A DNA stretch of 7,410 bases from Adhaeribacter sp. (GCA_028288395.1 JAQBNV010000163.1:1-7410), one strand, 5' to 3'; counted from the stretch's first letter, positions 1-6,984 are shown. Notes: generated by a model not told the origin, from the sequence alone. Numbers and translations: made by a program.

Positions 1-34
1 GACCGAAGTAGTTCGGGCCAAAGCCGCGCTATAG
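1..34 (+). CDS. 3' end of an upstream gene (partial), possibly PurE
   Basis: Frame 2 reads the C-terminal tail TEVVRAKAAL and stops at TAG 32-34. A strong terminator follows about 30 nt later, as expected at the end of a gene. A charged, Ala-rich tail of this sort would fit the C-terminus of PurE (5-(carboxyamino)imidazole ribonucleotide mutase). Purine biosynthesis genes are often found next to hpt/adk/obgE in Bacteroidota, but eleven residues cannot establish identity. Frame 1 is also open to a TAA at 49-51, so even the reading frame is not certain. Confidence 0.4.
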   Translation, partial: TEVVRAKAAL

Positions 35-66
35 TTATTATTTTAAACTAATATTTTAAACCAGAT

Positions 67-97
67 AAGCCCTTCCGCAATCGGAAGGGCTTTTTTT
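67..97 (+). terminator. Intrinsic terminator upstream of hpt
   Basis: An 11-bp perfect stem (67-77 with 82-92) with a CAAT loop runs directly into seven T (91-97). This is a textbook rho-independent terminator for the upstream gene. It separates that gene from hpt, so hpt probably has its own promoter in 98-181. Confidence 0.92.
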
Positions 98-133
98 GTA
101 AGGGCGTTTTTCGGTAGTAAACCCCGCGGTAGT

Positions 134-163
134 TTTTAATTGCAAATTTATGGTATAACTTTC
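134..163 (+). promoter_or_regulatory. Weak candidate promoter for hpt
   Basis: TAACTTTC at 156-163 matches the Bacteroidota -7 consensus TAnnTTTG at five of its six fixed positions. About 19 nt upstream there is only a T-rich TTTTT, not a proper TTG. The position, between the terminator and the ATG at 182, is right for a promoter, but the match is imperfect and this is a tentative call. Confidence 0.25.
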
Positions 164-181
164 CGCTTTAAACGTAAAGGT

Positions 182-721
182 ATGACTCCAGCCCGCATCA
201 CCCTCCACGACAAAACTTTTGAAATAAATATTCCGGAAAGGCAAATCCTGCAAGCCATTGAAATAATAGCGGCCCGCATCAGTTCGGATTATGCCGGTAA
301 GCAACCGCTGTTTCTGGCCATCCTGAACGGGGCTTTTATGTTTGCGGCCGATTTATTAAAAGAAGTCAGCATTCCCTGCGAAGTATCTTTCCTGCGGGTA
401 TCGTCCTACCAGGACATGCACAGCACCGGGCAGGTAAGCGAAATAATTGGCTTAAAAGAAGAAATAAAAGACCGCCATATTATTATTCTGGAAGACATAG
501 TGGATACCGGCCATACCGTTTACGCCTTGTTGCAAAACCTGATTTCCCGTTTGCCGGCTTCCATTGAAATTGCCGCTTTACTCCTGAAACCCGAATGCCA
601 GCAGCACCCCTTACAGGTAAAATATATTGGTAAAGCAATTCCAAACGAATTTGTAGTTGGCTATGGCCTGGATTATAACGGGCTGGGCCGGAATCTTCGT
701 CATATTTATAAACTGGTGTAA
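182..721 (+). CDS. hpt: Hypoxanthine phosphoribosyltransferase
   Basis: Cytoplasmic purine-salvage enzyme converting hypoxanthine (and usually guanine) plus PRPP to IMP/GMP. The product is 179 aa, normal for bacterial HPRT. Visible motifs are the LNGAF diphosphate loop (48-52), SSY (74-76) in the flexible loop, the PRPP motif IILEDIVDTGHT (101-112) with the acidic pair E104-D105 and presumed catalytic base D108, K136 in LLLKP (likely purine O6 contact), and the base-stacking segment IPNEFVVGYGLDYN (153-166). The frame is open back to a TTG at 140, but ATG 182 is preferred: the protein then begins a few residues before ITLHDKTF, the usual N-terminus in this phylum. AAAGG ends only 1 nt before the ATG, too close to be a ribosome binding site. 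The gene follows a terminator and lies 93 nt before adk. Confidence 0.95.
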   Translation: MTPARITLHDKTFEINIPERQILQAIEIIAARISSDYAGKQPLFLAILNGAFMFAADLLKEVSIPCEVSFLRVSSYQDMHSTGQVSEIIGLKEEIKDRHIIILEDIVDTGHTVYALLQNLISRLPASIEIAALLLKPECQQHPLQVKYIGKAIPNEFVVGYGLDYNGLGRNLRHIYKLV

Positions 722-748
722 GCCGTTTACATTAAAGAATTTCAAAAC

Positions 749-779
749 TCCGGGCATAATAATAGTAAAATATGCCGGA
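749..779 (+). other. Hairpin in the hpt-adk intergenic gap
   Basis: TCCGGGCATA (749-758) can pair with TATGCCGGA (771-779), giving nine base pairs with one bulged G and a 12-nt A/T-rich loop. No T-run follows, so it is not a standard terminator. It could be an mRNA processing or attenuation structure between hpt and adk, or chance. Confidence 0.35.
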
Positions 780-814
780 AACCCTTATTTTTACTGCTTA
801 TTTATTAAATATAT

Positions 815-1408
815 ATGCTTAATATCGTATTGTTCGGCCCTCCGGGCGCAGGCAAAGGCACCCAAAGCCAAAAGTTAATAGATACCTACCACCTCATTCA
901 CCTGTCCACCGGTGATTTGCTGCGGTCGCAGATTGCCGCCGGCACTGCCTTGGGCTTACGCGCGAAAACCCTGATGGATCAGGGTTTGCTGGTGCCGGAT
1001 GAAGTAGTTATCGGCATGATAGATAATAAATTAAAAGAAAATAAAGCGGCAGCCGGTTTTATTTTTGATGGCTTTCCGCGCACGGTGCCGCAAGCGGTAG
1101 GCCTGGACCAACTGATGGACGAAAATAATACCGCCATAACCTGCATGATTGCCCTGGAAGTAAGCGAAGAAGAATTAACCAAACGCCTGCTGCTCCGGGG
1201 CCAGACCTCGGGCCGGCCCGACGACCAGGATGAAAGCCTGGTGCGGAAACGGGTGCAGGAATACAATTCCAAAACCGCTCCCGTAGCCGATTTTTACGCG
1301 GCGCAAGGCAAATACCACGCGGTTAACGGCATCGGCGAAATAGCCGAAATTTTTGACCAAACCTGCGCTATTATTGATAGTTACCTGACGGAACCAACCT
1401 CCAAATAG
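815..1408 (+). CDS. adk: Adenylate kinase
   Basis: Cytoplasmic nucleotide kinase that reversibly converts AMP + ATP to 2 ADP. The 197-aa product shows the P-loop GPPGAGKGT (8-16), the AMP-binding STGDLLR (31-37), and FDGFPRT (84-90). The LID region after LLLRGQTSGRPDDQDE (126-140) is the short form: no Cys4 zinc site and no long insertion, then VRKRVQEYNSKTAPVADFY (143-161) carries the phosphate-binding arginines. The length is normal for the short-LID type common in this phylum. The ATG at 815 follows an A/T-rich leader with no Shine-Dalgarno, and the P-loop begins at the usual residue 8, which supports this start. It sits between hpt and obgE, consistent with a nucleotide-metabolism cluster. 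Confidence 0.97.
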   Translation: MLNIVLFGPPGAGKGTQSQKLIDTYHLIHLSTGDLLRSQIAAGTALGLRAKTLMDQGLLVPDEVVIGMIDNKLKENKAAAGFIFDGFPRTVPQAVGLDQLMDENNTAITCMIALEVSEEELTKRLLLRGQTSGRPDDQDESLVRKRVQEYNSKTAPVADFYAAQGKYHAVNGIGEIAEIFDQTCAIIDSYLTEPTSK

Positions 1409-1515
1409 TCAGTTACCTGCCTCCATTTAAATGGCCGGTCTTTTCTTTTAACCCAAAATAGTAAAAGGAGTAAAAAGAGACATTACTTTATCCTTTAACT
1501 ATTTTTCAAAACAAA

Positions 1516-2511
1516 ATGGCTTCTTCTAACTTTATAGATTACGTAAAAATTTGCTGTCGTTCCGGTCACGGCGGGGCCGGCTCCGCGCATTTGCACCGCG
1601 ATAAGAAAAATTCTAAAGGCGGCCCAGATGGGGGCGATGGCGGCCGGGGCGGACACATTATTATCAAAGGTAACCAACAACTCTGGACCCTGCTGCACCT
1701 GCAATACCAGAAGCACGTAATTGCCAAGCCCGGCGAATCCGGTGGTTCCAGCCACTCTTCGGGCGCCGAAGGCGAAGATGTAATACTGGAAGTACCGGTA
1801 GGGACAATCGCCCGCAATGCTGAAACCGGGGAAAAAGTGGCCGAAATATTCGAAGATGGTCAGATAGATATTTTAACGCCTGGCGGCCGGGGTGGCCTGG
1901 GTAATTCTCACTTTAAATCGCCCACGAACCAAAAGCCCCGCTACGCCCAGCCCGGCGAACACGGCCTGGAAGAATGGATAATTCTGGAACTGAAACTGCT
2001 GTCGGATGTCGGATTAGTAGGTTTTCCCAATGCCGGCAAGTCTACGTTGCTGTCGGTGGTGTCGGCGGCCAAACCCAAAATTGCAAATTATCCTTTTACC
2101 ACGCTGGTGCCTAACCTGGGCGTTGTAGCTTACCGCGATTACAAATCATTTGTAATGGCCGACATTCCCGGCATCATTGAAGGCGCTTCCGAAGGGAAAG
2201 GATTGGGCATCCGTTTTCTGAAACACATCGAACGCAACTCTATTTTGCTTTTTATGATTTCGGTCGAAAGCCCGGACATAGCCGCCGAGTACCAGGTATT
2301 ATTAAATGAGCTGACCACCTTTAATCCGGAACTACTGGACAAGAAACGGTTGTTAGCCATTACCAAAACCGATTTGATTGACGAGGAACTGGAAACAGAA
2401 ATGCGCCGCACCTTACCCCAGGACCTGTCTACCGTATTTATTTCGAGTATTACCCAAAAAGGATTAATGGATCTGAAAGACTTAATCTGGCAAACCCTGA
2501 ATAGCGAATAA
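1516..2511 (+). CDS. obgE: Obg family GTPase (ObgE/CgtA)
   Basis: Essential-type GTPase that binds the large ribosomal subunit and links ribosome maturation to guanine nucleotide levels. The 331-aa product has the glycine-rich Obg fold (about 1-160, with [12 protein letters not shown] at 35-46 and [10 protein letters not shown] at 121-130). The G domain follows: G1 GFPNAGKS (169-176), G2 YPFTT (192-196), G3 DIPG (216-219) in [10 protein letters not shown]4 TKTD (283-286) in place of NKxD, and G5 SS (310-311). It ends at residue 331 without the OCT domain of longer Obg proteins, usual for Bacteroidota. The ATG at 1516 follows a T/A-rich leader with no Shine-Dalgarno; the AGGAG at 1466-1470 is 45 nt away and too far. 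It lies 107 nt after adk, with no terminator between them. Confidence 0.97.
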   Translation: MASSNFIDYVKICCRSGHGGAGSAHLHRDKKNSKGGPDGGDGGRGGHIIIKGNQQLWTLLHLQYQKHVIAKPGESGGSSHSSGAEGEDVILEVPVGTIARNAETGEKVAEIFEDGQIDILTPGGRGGLGNSHFKSPTNQKPRYAQPGEHGLEEWIILELKLLSDVGLVGFPNAGKSTLLSVVSAAKPKIANYPFTTLVPNLGVVAYRDYKSFVMADIPGIIEGASEGKGLGIRFLKHIERNSILLFMISVESPDIAAEYQVLLNELTTFNPELLDKKRLLAITKTDLIDEELETEMRRTLPQDLSTVFISSITQKGLMDLKDLIWQTLNSE

Positions 2512-2617
2512 TTTGAGGAAGGGTACTTGGCAGCAGGTATTGGGTAAGAAGCCAGGGGCGAAGGAATTAAAGAAGTAAATAATATTTACCCACGGAATTA
2601 AGGCACCATTAAAAAGG

Positions 2618-2630
2618 TGTCAGTTTGTCA
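2618..2630 (+). promoter_or_regulatory. TGTCA direct repeat, possible activator/repressor site
   Basis: TGTCA occurs twice in the same orientation, separated by GTT (2618-2622 and 2626-2630), just upstream of the sigma54-like element before grpE. An 8-bp repeat period is compatible with side-by-side protein binding. No regulator can be named from this sequence, and the site is inferred from position and repetition only. Confidence 0.35.
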
Positions 2631-2641
2631 CAAAAAAGCCT

Positions 2642-2658
2642 TTGGCAAGTAAATTGTT
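2642..2658 (+). promoter_or_regulatory. Sigma54-like -24/-12 promoter element upstream of grpE
   Basis: TTGGCAAG-N4-TTGTT fits the sigma54 consensus TTGGCACG-N4-TTGCW with exact spacing. The -24 GG (2644-2645) and -12 region TTG (2654-2656) are present; the deviations are C to A at 2648 and C to T at 2657. Transcription would start near 2669, about 30 nt before the grpE ATG. The decamer CTTTGGCAAG (2640-2649) recurs at 2665-2674, but the second copy has no -12 partner. An alternative is a housekeeping promoter with TTTG at 2641-2644 and ATGCTTTG (a TAnnTTTG variant) at 2662-2669. Confidence 0.45.
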
Positions 2659-2700
2659 TACATGCTTTGGCAAGATTAACCGAGAAGAATTAAATAAGCT

Positions 2701-3270
2701 ATGTCAGCAGATAATCATAATTTACCAGAAGAAGAAACCAAATCGGCAACCAATACCGCTGACCAGGAGACTTCTACCGTTGAAGCGCAAGGGCTACCCT
2801 CGCCCGAGGAGGCTGGCACCGATCCGGCCGCTAAACTGGAGGAGGAGCTAACCGAAATGAAAGATAAATACCTGCGTCTTTATTCGGAATTTGATAATTA
2901 CAAAAGGCGCACTTCTAAAGAACGCCTGGATTTGTTAAAAACTGCTAACCAGGAAATGGTAGTGGCTTTACTGCCTGTAATTGATGATTTTGAGCGCGCC
3001 CGGCAATCGATGCAGCAAGCCCAGGATGTGACGGCCGTAAAAGAAGGCGTCGATTTAATTTTTAATAAAATGTTTAGCATTCTGCAGCAAAAAGGCCTTA
3101 AACCCATGGAAACAGTAGGGGAAGCTTTTGATGCCGATATACACGAAGCAATTACCCAGATTCCAGCCCCAGACGAAAGTCAGAAAGGCAAAGTAATTGA
3201 TGAAGTAGAGAAAGGATATTATTTGCACGACAAAGTTGTTCGGTTTGCAAAAGTGGTGATTGGAGCGTAA
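2701..3270 (+). CDS. grpE: Nucleotide exchange factor GrpE
   Basis: Cytoplasmic co-chaperone that releases ADP from DnaK. The 189-aa product has a low-complexity acidic N-terminus (1-45), a coiled-coil region (about 46-105) with the family segment YSEFDNYKRRTSKER (61-75), then the beta-wing domain with FDADIHEAITQIP (143-155) and GYYLHDKVVRFAKVVIG (172-188), together the GrpE signature. The length is normal. ATG 2701 follows an A/T-rich leader without Shine-Dalgarno. dnaJ starts 3 nt after the stop, so the two are co-transcribed and probably translationally coupled. A sigma54-like element and direct repeats upstream suggest stress control. dnaK is not in the window. Confidence 0.96.
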   Translation: MSADNHNLPEEETKSATNTADQETSTVEAQGLPSPEEAGTDPAAKLEEELTEMKDKYLRLYSEFDNYKRRTSKERLDLLKTANQEMVVALLPVIDDFERARQSMQQAQDVTAVKEGVDLIFNKMFSILQQKGLKPMETVGEAFDADIHEAITQIPAPDESQKGKVIDEVEKGYYLHDKVVRFAKVVIGA

Positions 3271-3273
3271 GTC

Positions 3274-4416
3274 ATGGCAAAAAGAGATTATTACGAAATA
3301 TTAGGCGTATCGAAGGGCGCAGCGGCCGACGAAATTAAAAAAGCTTACCGCAAGATAGCTATCAAGTTTCACCCGGATAAGAACCCCGACGACCCAACGG
3401 CCGAAGATAAATTTAAAGAAGCGGCCGAAGCTTACGAAGTATTAAGCAACCAGGACAAACGTGCGCGTTACGACCGTTTTGGGCACCAGGGCGTAAATGG
3501 CGGCGGCAACGGCAGCATGAACATGGAGGATATTTTTTCTCAGTTCGGCGATATATTCGGCGGCGGCCAGGGTAGTCCTTTTGGCGATTTCTTTGGCGGT
3601 GGCCGCGGCAACGGCCGGCGGGTACGCAAAGGTACCAACCTGCGGATTAAACTGAAGCTGGACCTGGAAGAAGTAGCCAATGGCGTAGAGAAAAAAATAA
3701 AAGTAAAGCGGTATGTTGCCTGTAATGGTTGCAGCGGCAACGGTTCTAAAAATGGTGCCTCGCTGCAAACCTGTACTACCTGTCAGGGTTCCGGGCAGGT
3801 ACGCAAAGTGGTAAATACCATGCTGGGTCAGATGGTATCGACAAATACCTGCCCCACCTGCGAAGGCGAAGGCCAGAAAGTAACCCAGAAATGCGACATC
3901 TGCCACGGAGAAGGCCGCGAACTGAAAGAAGAAGTAATTTCTATTAATGTGCCGGCCGGCGTTGCCGATGGCATGCAGTTATCGATGAGCGGCAAAGGGA
4001 ACGTACCGGAACGGGGCGGCGTAGCCGGCGACTTGCTGATTCAGATTGAAGAGGAGCTGCATCCATTCCTGAAACGCGATGGCAATAATATTGTCTTTGA
4101 TCAATATATCAGCTTTGTCGAAGCTACTTTAGGTGCCAATATCGAAGTGCCCACCATCGAAGGCAAGGTGAAAATCAAAATTGATCCCGGCACGCAGGGA
4201 GGTAAAATATTGCGGTTACGCGGCAAGGGAATTAAAGATATCAACGGCTACGGCAAAGGCGATCAGCTCATTCATATCAATGTCTGGACACCTAAGCATG
4301 TAAGCAGCGAAGAGCGGGATATCCTGGAGAAACTCCGGGATTCCGATAACTTTACCCCGCACCCCAGCAAACACGAAAAAGGCTTTTTCGAAAAAATGAA
4401 AGAATACTTTGGTTAG
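3274..4416 (+). CDS. dnaJ: Chaperone DnaJ (class A Hsp40)
   Basis: Co-chaperone that delivers unfolded clients to DnaK and stimulates its ATPase. The 380-aa product has every class A domain in order: J domain (about 3-70) with HPD at 33-35, Gly/Phe-rich linker (about 75-117), zinc domain with four CxxCxGxG repeats (CNGCSGNG 150-157, CTTCQGSG 167-174, CPTCEGEG 193-200, CDICHGEG 207-214), and the C-terminal substrate-binding/dimer region (about 220-340). No key residue is missing. GGAG at 3262-3265, inside the end of grpE and 8 nt before the ATG, is a rare Shine-Dalgarno-like site in this window and would suit coupled translation. A strong terminator follows, ending the grpE-dnaJ operon. Confidence 0.98.
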   Translation: MAKRDYYEILGVSKGAAADEIKKAYRKIAIKFHPDKNPDDPTAEDKFKEAAEAYEVLSNQDKRARYDRFGHQGVNGGGNGSMNMEDIFSQFGDIFGGGQGSPFGDFFGGGRGNGRRVRKGTNLRIKLKLDLEEVANGVEKKIKVKRYVACNGCSGNGSKNGASLQTCTTCQGSGQVRKVVNTMLGQMVSTNTCPTCEGEGQKVTQKCDICHGEGRELKEEVISINVPAGVADGMQLSMSGKGNVPERGGVAGDLLIQIEEELHPFLKRDGNNIVFDQYISFVEATLGANIEVPTIEGKVKIKIDPGTQGGKILRLRGKGIKDINGYGKGDQLIHINVWTPKHVSSEERDILEKLRDSDNFTPHPSKHEKGFFEKMKEYFG

Positions 4417-4450
4417 TAATAATTTTTTAGGTTGATGCCATCCCTTATTT

Positions 4451-4489
4451 AACGAAAGCCACCGGCCACAACCGGTGGCTTTCGTTTTT
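4451..4489 (+). terminator. Intrinsic terminator of the grpE-dnaJ operon
   Basis: A 15-bp perfect stem (4451-4465 with 4472-4486), GC-rich near its 6-nt loop, runs into TTTTT (4485-4489). It lies 35 nt after the dnaJ stop and should end the chaperone transcript efficiently, isolating it from the ABC gene. Confidence 0.93.
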
Positions 4490-4725
4490 AGGACTTGACC
4501 GCAATCTGCCGGTCAGATGAAGGCCCCGGCGAGTCAGATATTACCCAAAGCACAAGTTACGGCAGCACATCTATAAAAATAATATGAGGAAGCAGTTGTG
4601 TTCTATTAATGCCGGATTACAGCGCTTCAGAATACGAAAAGACCTTGCTTTAATCAAGTTGGCTGCTGGGTTTATTCGTTTATCCTGTAATTTTTAAATT
4701 ATTTCTGCCCCAGGTTTACCAGCTT
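4490..4725. other. Intergenic stretch, no gene recognised
   Basis: Between the dnaJ terminator and the promoter of the ABC gene there is no convincing coding sequence. The only structure seen is a small hairpin, TGACCG (4496-4501) with CGGTCA (4510-4515), 6 bp with an 8-nt loop and no T-run. A 37-codon ORF from ATG 4584 to TAA 4697 has no recognisable motif and is not called. Confidence 0.5.
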
Positions 4726-4726
4726 C

Positions 4727-4756
4727 TTGCAGATGCTAACTTATCTTGTAAATTTG
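4727..4756 (+). promoter_or_regulatory. Bacteroidota-type promoter of the ABC ATPase gene
   Basis: TTG (4727-4729), 19 nt, then TAAATTTG (4749-4756) is an exact match to the Bacteroidota sigma-ABfr consensus (TTG at -33, TAnnTTTG at -7, spacing about 19). Transcription would start near 4763, leaving a leader of only about 14 nt before the TTG start codon. It lies after the dnaJ terminator, where a new promoter is needed. Confidence 0.7.
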
Positions 4757-4776
4757 GTATCCTAATCTGTAAGAAC

Positions 4777-5709
4777 TTGAGCATTCTAAAAATAGCCGGT
4801 GTATCAAAACAATACGCCAATCACCTGGCGCTGCAGGACATTACTTTCGATATTCCGGCCCAAAGTATTTTTGGTTTATTAGGGCCCAATGGGGCGGGTA
4901 AAACCTCCCTCATCCGGATCATCACCCAGATTACCGGTGCCGATTCGGGAGAAATATTCTTTAAAGGCGAACCCTTACGTCCCCATCATATTAAAAATAT
5001 GGGGTATTTGCCCGAAGAACGTGGGCTTTATAAAAAAATGAAAGTAGGGGAACAGCTGCTTTACCTGTCCCAGCTAAAAGGCTTAAGCAAAGCCGATGCT
5101 ACGCACAAAATAAAAACCTGGGTAGCCAAATTCGAAATCGGTTCCTGGATGAATAAAAACGTGGAAGACCTTTCGAAAGGCATGCAGCAAAAAGTGCAGT
5201 TTATGGCTACGGTTCTCCACGAACCGGAATTAATTATCCTGGACGAGCCTTTCTCGGGTTTCGATCCCATCAACGCCAATATTATTAAAGACGAAATACT
5301 GGCTCTCCGCGACAACGGCAGCACCATTATTTTTTCGACGCACCGCATGGAGTCGGTGGAAGAGCTTTGCGATAATATTGCTTTGATAAACCGTTCCCGT
5401 AAGGTACTGGATGGGTCGGTCCAAAATATTAAAAATATTTATAAAACGGCCACTTACCTGGTAGAAGGGGAAGGCCGCTTACTAATCTTATCGCCGGATT
5501 TTGAAGTACTGGAACAATCTGAACACCAGCGCTTTTTCCGGGCTACCATCCGGTTAAAAAACCAAAGCCAACCCAACGACCTTTTGCGCTACCTGATAGG
5601 ACAAGTGCAGATACACGCCTTCCGGGAAAAAATTCCGAGTATTAATGATATTTTTATTCAGACGGTAAACGAAACTTTAACGGCTGGAGAACCGGAACCG
5701 GTTAAATAA
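4777..5709 (+). CDS. ABC transporter ATP-binding protein (NatA/CcmA-like)
   Basis: Cytoplasmic ATPase subunit expected to drive an ABC-2 type membrane exporter; the substrate cannot be told. The 310-aa product has Walker A GPNGAGKT (36-43), a Q-loop region near YLPEERGLY (77-85), a degenerate signature LSKGMQQKV (132-140) in place of LSGGQ, Walker B LIILDEP (152-158) with catalytic E157, D-loop SGFD (160-163), and switch H189 in STHRM. Residues from about 225 form an extra C-terminal domain of the DUF4162 type found in NatA-like ATPases. The start is TTG 4777: no in-frame ATG exists between the upstream stop at 4651 and this codon, and MSILKIAGVSKQY is the normal N-terminus. Related loci usually place a permease immediately downstream; here none follows. 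Confidence 0.93.
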   Translation: MSILKIAGVSKQYANHLALQDITFDIPAQSIFGLLGPNGAGKTSLIRIITQITGADSGEIFFKGEPLRPHHIKNMGYLPEERGLYKKMKVGEQLLYLSQLKGLSKADATHKIKTWVAKFEIGSWMNKNVEDLSKGMQQKVQFMATVLHEPELIILDEPFSGFDPINANIIKDEILALRDNGSTIIFSTHRMESVEELCDNIALINRSRKVLDGSVQNIKNIYKTATYLVEGEGRLLILSPDFEVLEQSEHQRFFRATIRLKNQSQPNDLLRYLIGQVQIHAFREKIPSINDIFIQTVNETLTAGEPEPVK

Positions 5710-5740
5710 AATATGGTTATGGAATATTGCTGCTCCTAAC

Positions 5741-6076
5741 ATGAAAAGATATTGTTTTGCACTGGACCTGAAAGATGATCCGGATTTGATAGCCGCCTAT
5801 TTGTTCTGGCATAAAAAGGAAAATGCCTGGCCCGGGAACCTGGCGCATATCCGCTAAACCGGAATTACCCAAATGGAAATATACCGGACGGGTAACCGCC
5901 TGTTCATGATTATGAAAACCAATGAGACCTTTAGTTTCGAGCGGAAAAAAATAATGGATGCGGCCAATACCAAAGTACAGGCCTGGGAAAAACTGATGGA
6001 CACTTTTCAGGAGCCATTGGCCTGGGCCAAACCCGGCGAAAAGTGGGTTTTGCTGGATAATATTTTTGAGTTATAG
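5741..6076 (+). pseudogene. rhaM: L-rhamnose mutarotase, broken by an in-frame stop
   Basis: The family (RhaM/YiiL, DUF718) interconverts alpha- and beta-L-rhamnose for rhamnose catabolism. One reading frame spans the full usual length (112 codons with the final stop): MKRYCFALDLKDDPDLIAAY at the start, the conserved His at codon 24 in FWHKKENAWP, and MEIYRTGNRLFMIM plus WAKPGEKWVLLDNIFEL towards the end. TAA at 5855-5857 (codon 39) interrupts it where relatives usually read ...IRKTGI or similar, so one A-to-T change (AAA to TAA) would explain it. The usual WPE is also WPG here (codons 30-32), suggesting further decay. An ATG at 5873 could start a 67-aa fragment lacking the conserved His. The gene begins 31 nt after the ABC stop, with no terminator between them. 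A sequencing error cannot be excluded. Confidence 0.85.
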
Positions 6077-6171
6077 AAATATCCCGGTTATTTATAAATC
6101 ATTTTCGCCGAAAAATTTATTAATATTAGGCTTAAATCCGTTAAAATTACCACCATACCTGAATTATAATT

Positions 6172-6933
6172 ATGCCTTACGCTAACGACCGCCGGAGTTT
6201 CCTGAAAAAAGCTGCCTTGGGCAGTTTGCTAACCATTGGCCTTCCCGAAATCATAACTTCGGCCATGGCCGCGCAAAAAACAAAAAAAGTAACATTAAAG
6301 CAGGATGCCATCATTCTTTTCCAGGGCGATTCTATTACGGATGCCGGCCGCAAAAAGGACAATATGGAATTCAATAATCCATCAGCGCTGGGCAGTGGCT
6401 ATGCTTTCCTGGCTGCCTCGGATTTGTTACTCCGCCAGGCTAGCAAAAACCTTCGGATTTATAACAAAGGCATTAGCGGTAACAAAGTTTATCAAATGGC
6501 TGATCGTTGGGAAACGGATGCGCTGGCCCTTAAGCCAGATGTATTAAGCATTATGATTGGCGTTAATGATTTCTGGCATACGCTCACGAACAATTATACC
6601 GGTACTATCCAAACGTACCGCGACGACTACAAAAAGCTTCTGGATCGGACGAAACAGCAGTTGCCGGAGGTGAAGCTCATTATAGGTGAACCTTTCGGGG
6701 TGACGGGCATAAAGTCTGTGACGGAAAAATGGTACCCGGCCTTTAACGAGTACCGGCAGGTATCCCGCGAAATGGCAGATGCTTACGGTGCGGCCTTTAT
6801 TCCGTATCAAAGTATTTTTGATAAAGCATTGAAAGCAGCTCCTGGCGTTTACTGGACGTACGATGGCGTGCATCCCAGCCTGGCGGGTGCCCGCTTAATG
6901 GCAGAAGCCTGGTTGGAAACTATAAAAACTTAA
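6172..6933 (+). CDS. Tat-exported SGNH/GDSL family hydrolase
   Basis: Predicted secreted esterase/lipase-type hydrolase, probably periplasmic. The 253-aa product begins with a twin-arginine signal: RRSFLKKA (7-14), a hydrophobic stretch (15-30), and a likely cleavage after AMA (31-33). The SGNH blocks are complete: GDSIT (52-56) with nucleophile S54, block II glycine in NKGISGN (98-104), GVND (130-133) with N132, and DGVHPS (231-236) with catalytic D231 and H234. In Bacteroidota such enzymes often remove acetyl or other acyl groups from polysaccharides. That would fit the neighbouring rhamnose mutarotase remnant, but the substrate is inference. ATG 6172 gives the full Tat signal. No clear promoter was found in the 95 nt upstream. 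The first terminator-like structure downstream is the repeat at 7097. Confidence 0.9.
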   Translation: MPYANDRRSFLKKAALGSLLTIGLPEIITSAMAAQKTKKVTLKQDAIILFQGDSITDAGRKKDNMEFNNPSALGSGYAFLAASDLLLRQASKNLRIYNKGISGNKVYQMADRWETDALALKPDVLSIMIGVNDFWHTLTNNYTGTIQTYRDDYKKLLDRTKQQLPEVKLIIGEPFGVTGIKSVTEKWYPAFNEYRQVSREMADAYGAAFIPYQSIFDKALKAAPGVYWTYDGVHPSLAGARLMAEAWLETIKT

Positions 6934-6965
6934 TAAGTAAGTAGGTGATAAGTTTTAAGTTATAG

Positions 6966-6984
6966 GTTGTACGTTGTACGTTGA
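6966..6984 (+). repeat. GTTGTAC tandem repeat
   Basis: Two perfect copies of GTTGTAC (6966-6972 and 6973-6979) are followed by a partial third (GTTGA, 6980-6984). They are preceded by degenerate AAGTTTTAAGTTATAG-like units from about 6951. This looks like a low-order tandem repeat, known to occur between genes in this phylum. No function is apparent. Confidence 0.6.

Noticed and set aside
112..133. Direct repeat CGGTAGT upstream of hpt
   Set aside because: Two 7-bp copies 15 bp apart are too short to separate from chance, and no promoter or operator context supports them.
657..878. 73-codon frame bridging hpt and adk
   Set aside because: It overlaps the ends of two well-supported genes in another frame and has no family features.
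2665..2682. Second CTTTGGCAAG as another sigma54 promoter
   Set aside because: The -24-like half is repeated, but the position where TTG should occur (2679-2681) reads ACC, so there is no -12 element.
2642..2851. 69-codon frame overlapping the grpE start
   Set aside because: It is out of frame with grpE, begins in the promoter-like region, and its basic, Pro/Arg-rich product is an overlap shadow.
3442..3906. 154-codon open frame on the minus strand inside dnaJ
   Set aside because: It lies entirely opposite a complete, motif-rich dnaJ, has no recognisable domain, and its Ala/Tyr/Phe-rich product reflects the Gly/Cys-rich codons on the other strand.
4584..4697. 37-codon ORF between dnaJ and the ABC gene
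   Set aside because: No motif, no nearby promoter match and no ribosome binding site; it is short enough to occur by chance.
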